64,000 bases of DNA from Streptacidiphilus sp041262165 (lineage in GTDB: Bacteria; Actinomycetota; Actinomycetes; Streptomycetales; Streptomycetaceae), in the NCBI RefSeq assembly GCF_041262165.1, contig NZ_JBGCBY010000009.1, forward strand, positions 248,001 to 312,000, read 5' to 3'. Position 1 is the first letter of the stretch. Every line of letters begins with the position of its first letter. The notes below the pieces were generated by a model that had not been told where the DNA came from, searched no databases, and was given only the letters and a program-made list of their open reading frames with translations. This document shows, one piece after another, positions 60,763-64,000 of this stretch. A program made the translations under genes and the position numbers.

Positions 60763-61989
60763 TCACCTACGGCGGCGGAAGCGAAGGTGCTCGCCGCGGG
60801 CGAACCGCCTCAGGTTGCCGAGGCGGTTGAACCTCGCACTCTTGAGCGCGGAGACACGGTCCAGCTCCTCCATGAGTCGCCGCGACCGGTGCTCCAGGTC
60901 CAGCTCGTCGAGGATGCGGTCGACTTCTGCCAGCAGCGAGCCGTACAGCTGCCACGCATGGGGGCGCTCCTGGACCCGGTCCAGCAGCATGTCAGCCACC
61001 TTCTCCCGACTGGCCCCCGCAGCGGAAAGCTCCGTGGCCAAGCGGGACTCGGCCTCCTCGGCGTTGCTGCTGGCCTGCGCCGTCACCAGCACGGCGAAGC
61101 TGACCAGGGCTGCGCCGATATGGGCGAACAGCTCTTCCAGCGCGAGCGCGACCTCACGGGGGAACAGCGGCTCCCCCTGGTCCCGTCGCTTGGCGAGGTC
61201 GGTCAGCGAGCGGGCCAGGACGCGCACCACGACCACGCAGATCTCGAGGGTGTCCAGCCCCGTACGGAGAACCAGACGGGACAGGAGGCCCTCCGGGGTC
61301 CTGGGATTCAGCCGCAGGCTGTCCTCCGCCTGCCGCAGTGAAGCGTCGACGGCGGCGATGTCCTGGTCCAGCCTGCGGGCCTCGTGCAGCCGGGCGGCAG
61401 AGCGTCCGACCTCAGACGGTCTGTCCAGCTCCTCCGCGATACCCAGCAGCAGATGGCGCCCGCGTCGGGCGAGGTCCTCGAGGGACTCCCCCGCGGTGTC
61501 CACCCAGACTGGAGGAGCGAACAGGAAGTTGAACAGCAGACCCACCCCGGCGCCGATCAACGTCTCCAGCACCCGGTCCCAGGCCTGGGACGCGAGTCGG
61601 GTCACCCCGAGCACGAGCATCGCGCTGATCGCGACCTCACTGACGAACTCGTCGACCCGTACGAAACGCCCGACGGTCAGGGCAGCGAGAATGATCAGGC
61701 CCAGGCTCCACCACGACAGCCCCGTCACGGAGCTGAACCCGATGGCGATCAGGACCCCGATCACGACGGCGTTGACGCGACGGATGCTGGTGGTGAGCGT
61801 CGAGTACAGGGTGACCTGGACGACCAGCAGCGCGGTCAGCGGCGCGGTCAGCGGGGCCGGTTCACTGCTGAGGCGCTCCGCGACGGCGAAGGAGATCGTG
61901 GCCGCCACCGTCGCCCGCACCGTCTGTTCCACGACGGGGTTCCTGCGACGCTTGGCCAGCCCCGTGACCGCACCACTCACACCACGCAT
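60763..61989 (-). CDS. FUSC/aromatic acid exporter-like membrane protein
   Basis: A protein of about 408 residues. The N-terminal half has five to six membrane helices (ATVAATISFAVAERL, PLTALLVVQVTLYSTLTTSI, VVIGVLIAIGFSSVTGLSWW, VLETLIGAGVGLLFNFLFAP), matching the FUSC_2/ArAE fold of aromatic acid efflux proteins. The C-terminal half is a long helical cytoplasmic region rich in Glu, Arg and Leu. The start may be ATG 61989 or an in-frame GTG up to 62037. Substrate unknown. Confidence 0.85.
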   Translation of the reverse strand: MRGVSGAVTGLAKRRRNPVVEQTVRATVAATISFAVAERLSSEPAPLTAPLTALLVVQVTLYSTLTTSIRRVNAVVIGVLIAIGFSSVTGLSWWSLGLIILAALTVGRFVRVDEFVSEVAISAMLVLGVTRLASQAWDRVLETLIGAGVGLLFNFLFAPPVWVDTAGESLEDLARRGRHLLLGIAEELDRPSEVGRSAARLHEARRLDQDIAAVDASLRQAEDSLRLNPRTPEGLLSRLVLRTGLDTLEICVVVVRVLARSLTDLAKRRDQGEPLFPREVALALEELFAHIGAALVSFAVLVTAQASSNAEEAESRLATELSAAGASREKVADMLLDRVQERPHAWQLYGSLLAEVDRILDELDLEHRSRRLMEELDRVSALKSARFNRLGNLRRFARGEHLRFRRRR

Positions 61990-62139
61990 TCCTCGACTAT
62001 TCCCACGCTGAGCTCGCGGCGACACAAGCAACGACACTGCGGGCGTCCCAATGGCTCAGCGGGAGGAGGCGCGGCGGCGATGACGGCGGTCCTGAACGGT
62101 GGCCACCGCCGAACCCGGGGCCCGTCGCGCCGATCATGC

Positions 62140-62442
62140 CAGGCGGCGGGGCCAGGGATCGGCGATCCGCATCAGCCGGCCGTCGTGGACGTACCAGCTC
62201 ACATGGCCGCCCAGCTCCACTTGGCAGCGCCACTGGACCGGCCGCCCTGCGGCGTTCCACGACCACGCCCAGACCACGCCTTCTTCCCAGCTCCCGTCGC
62301 GCATCGCGACCAGGACGTCACGACGCCGCGTCGAACATGGATCGGTGACCAGAGGAGGAACCGCGCGCGCCAGCAGGACTGGCCAGTCGGCCGGAGTCTC
62401 CTGGTGGAGTGAGCGGTTTGGAGCAGGGTGCGTATCGAACAT
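62140..62442 (-). CDS. Small Trp-rich protein of unknown function
   Basis: A product of about 100 residues starting MFDTHPAPNRSLHQETPADW and containing MRDGSWEEGVVWAWSWNAAG and GGHVSWYVHDGRLMRIAD. Amino acid use is protein-like (high Trp, few Ala/Arg runs), unlike the shadow frames. The stop is near 62134-62142. No ribosome site; the start codon sits within a palindrome. Confidence 0.6.
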
Positions 62443-62453
62443 AGATTCGATAC
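62432..62453. promoter_or_regulatory. Perfect 8-bp inverted repeat over a start codon
   Basis: GTATCGAA at 62432-62439 and TTCGATAC at 62446-62453 enclose the six bases that include the ATG of the Trp-rich protein, suggesting an operator on a leaderless gene. Confidence 0.5.
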
Positions 62454-62662
62454 TGCCACTACGGGCCCGCCCGTACCAATCCGCCGTGCGTGTTCGCGGT
62501 GTGGCGACCCTTGACCCGGTCGAGGTCGGCGACCACGTGTCGGACGCCGCCGCCGGAACCACCGTTCGACTCCGCGTGGGTCTGCGCCGACCAAAACACG
62601 TTGGCGCGCGATTCCGGCTCGGTGGGGCGTCTGAGACCTCAGTGACCGGGCAGAAGCAGGGC

Positions 62663-62992
62663 ATGAGTGAAGTTCTGGTGGAGCAGGACCCCGGACGCAT
62701 CGACCCTCAGGACATGGCCGTCATCTTGGCCGTGCTGGACGGCATCGCCGTGTCCGCGGAACCGACCCGACCGGTCGAGGTCGCATCCGAGGGCAGCTGG
62801 ACGCTGTGCGTGCACTGGCTCCAGAAGGGCCCGGTGTCGGCGGACACCGAAGCAGCGCTGCCGGCGGCACTGACCCGCATCCGCGACCACTTCGTCACCC
62901 GCGAACGCACCCCACCCTCACGGATGGAACTCCGAGGGCCCGACCACGAGATCCTCCTGACCGTCGGATCCGGAAGTCCCGCAGCCGGGTAG
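62663..62992 (+). CDS. Small protein of unknown function
   Basis: A 109-residue product starting at ATG 62663 (GCAGGGC upstream). It reads MSEVLVEQDPGRIDPQDMAV and contains LAVLDGIAVSAEPTRPVEV and a C-terminal ELRGPDHEILLTVGSG. Balanced charge and helix-like periodicity argue for a real protein; I do not recognise a family. Confidence 0.6.
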   Translation: MSEVLVEQDPGRIDPQDMAVILAVLDGIAVSAEPTRPVEVASEGSWTLCVHWLQKGPVSADTEAALPAALTRIRDHFVTRERTPPSRMELRGPDHEILLTVGSGSPAAG

Positions 62993-63244
62993 TGGGAGCG
63001 TTCGATTCACGCCCGGGGGCTCAGCCCTGAACCCTGATCAGTTCCAGGGCTGCCTCGATGCCGCCCCGCAAGGTGTGGGCACCTCGCAGCCGGTCCGCCG
63101 CACCGCGGATGCCTGTGGCGGGAAAGCACGACGCGGGGCGCGCCCTGTTCGGGCGCGTCACTCTGCAACCGCGCCTACCCGAACCGCGCCTACCCGCGAT
63201 CTCCGCGGCGCATCCGTCAATGGCCCGGCACCCCCACCCTGCGA
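62993..63244. other. Intergenic region, no gene seen
   Basis: Contains a short direct repeat (CCGCGCCTACCCG twice, near 63171-63198) and nothing else of note. Confidence 0.4.
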
Positions 63245-64000
63245 CTACCCTCCAACGCCGCGCGCGCCAGCCGTTCGGCCACCGCGATCCGCCGCCGTTT
63301 CGGGCAGTTGCTCGCGCAGGACCGTGCTCAGGGCGATGGGTTCGCGGCCGAGCAAGGTTTCCAGCGTCGAGTCGACGGCCGCGAATTCGCCTGCGCGACT
63401 GGCTGCGAAGATGCCGAGCAGTTGGCCTGCCGTCTCGGCAGGGACGCCGCCGCCCACCAGTTGCTGCCGAAACTGCTCGTCCGGTGCGGTGGTCCTGGTG
63501 ATGGTGCGGCCGGTGACGTCGGTGGCGATGCGAGCGATGTCGTCGAAGGTCAACGCCTGCGCTGCGGTGAGCGGGGGCGTGGGCCCGTCGATGCGGCCCT
63601 CGTCGGCCAGGATGGCGGCGGCTGCGTCGGCGAGGTCGGCGTGGGCGGTCCAGCTGACCGGTCCGTCTGCCGGGAGCACGACCTGGCCGGACTGCATGGC
63701 GTGACCGAGGAACTGCACCGCGCTGGCGGCGTAGAAGCCGTTGCGCAGCGAGGTGAACGGCACACCGGAGGCGCGCAGCGCCTCCTCGGTGGCCGCGTGG
63801 TCGCGGCAGGGCTGGAACTCCGACGAGGCGCTGGCGCCCATGTGGCTGGTGTAGAGGACGCGTCGAGCACCGGCCGCGACGGCCGCGTCGATCGCCACAC
63901 GGTGCTGCTGCACGGCCTCTTCGCCCATCCTGTCGACAGAAACGATCAGCACCTGGGAGGCGTCCTCGAAGGCGTGGGCGAGGCTGTCGGCGTCGGTGAA
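63245..64000 (-). CDS. NmrA-like NAD(P)-dependent reductase, 5' end cut by window
   Basis: The C-terminal 250 residues of an NmrA/azoreductase-type protein: VLYTSHMGASASSEFQPC, VPFTSLRNGFYAASAVQFLG, VSWTAHADLADAAAAIL and PLTAAQALTFDDIARIATDV. The N-terminal nucleotide-binding motif lies beyond 64000; the frame is open to the edge. The layout resembles quinone/NADPH-dependent reductases. The end reads RGGRTAGARGVGG. Confidence 0.88.
   Translation of the reverse strand, partial: FTDADSLAHAFEDASQVLIVSVDRMGEEAVQQHRVAIDAAVAAGARRVLYTSHMGASASSEFQPCRDHAATEEALRASGVPFTSLRNGFYAASAVQFLGHAMQSGQVVLPADGPVSWTAHADLADAAAAILADEGRIDGPTPPLTAAQALTFDDIARIATDVTGRTITRTTAPDEQFRQQLVGGGVPAETAGQLLGIFAASRAGEFAAVDSTLETLLGREPIALSTVLREQLPETAADRGGRTAGARGVGG

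Noticed and set aside
1..64000. CRISPR arrays, tRNA and rRNA genes
   Set aside because: No regularly spaced repeats with unique spacers and no cloverleaf or rRNA-like stretch were seen; the tandem arrays found have no spacers.

Overview
The window is very GC-rich, codes densely on both strands, and reads like a Streptomycetaceae-type actinobacterium. Supporting traits are GTG starts, Tat-exported enzymes, a GH46 chitosanase, WhiB and SpoIIE/RsbW-type regulators, and many LacI, TetR and NarL regulators. All calls rest on reading the sequence alone; no database search was run.

Left part (1-5.5 kb): the tail of an S9 peptidase, a shrunken IS5-type element, a VOC protein, a degenerate transposase, a PAS-GAF-PP2C-HATPase phosphatase and a membrane-anchored protein of unknown function.

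5.8-20 kb is a coherent carbohydrate-scavenging locus. A four-gene ABC importer resembles the E. coli galactofuranose system YtfQ-YtfR-YtfT-YjfF. It is followed by a LacI regulator whose reading frame continues without a stop into an aldose 1-epimerase. A second LacI gene and two large Tat-exported proteins of the so-called glutaminase family (DUF5127/DUF4965/DUF1793) flank it, one with a ricin-type lectin tail. Four palindromes centred on AACGTT lie in front of both exported enzymes, the importer and the second lacI, so the locus looks like one regulon. My inference is that the exported proteins are glycan-active enzymes feeding a furanose importer.

20-29 kb holds a DedA protein; a TetR gene with two palindromes 24 bp apart, overlapping a PaxB/Pyr4-like membrane protein (possible terpene cyclase); an NmrA-type oxidoreductase divergent from an ECF41-like sigma factor; a TIGR01777 epimerase; an alpha/beta hydrolase; and a GH46 chitosanase behind a palindromic operator.

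29-47.5 kb is a Wzx/Wzy-type exopolysaccharide locus: five sugar-assembly genes on the minus strand, two methyltransferases, a Wzz/BY-kinase, a Wzy-like polymerase, a glycosyltransferase plus Wzx flippase, a DegT aminotransferase plus FlaA1-type dehydratase, an LCP attachment enzyme, and two divergent NarL-type regulators at its end.

47.5-64 kb is mixed: AraC and VOC debris, a small secreted protein with a strong terminator, a clade-3-type catalase followed by a 28-residue membrane peptide, a TetR/hydrolase pair whose start codons lie inside twin operators, an aldehyde dehydrogenase, a frameshifted WhiB, a YihY protein, a partner-switching module (SigB-type sigma, STAS antagonist, HATPase), a VOC protein, small membrane proteins, a FUSC-type transporter, two small unknown proteins, and an NmrA-type reductase cut by the right edge.
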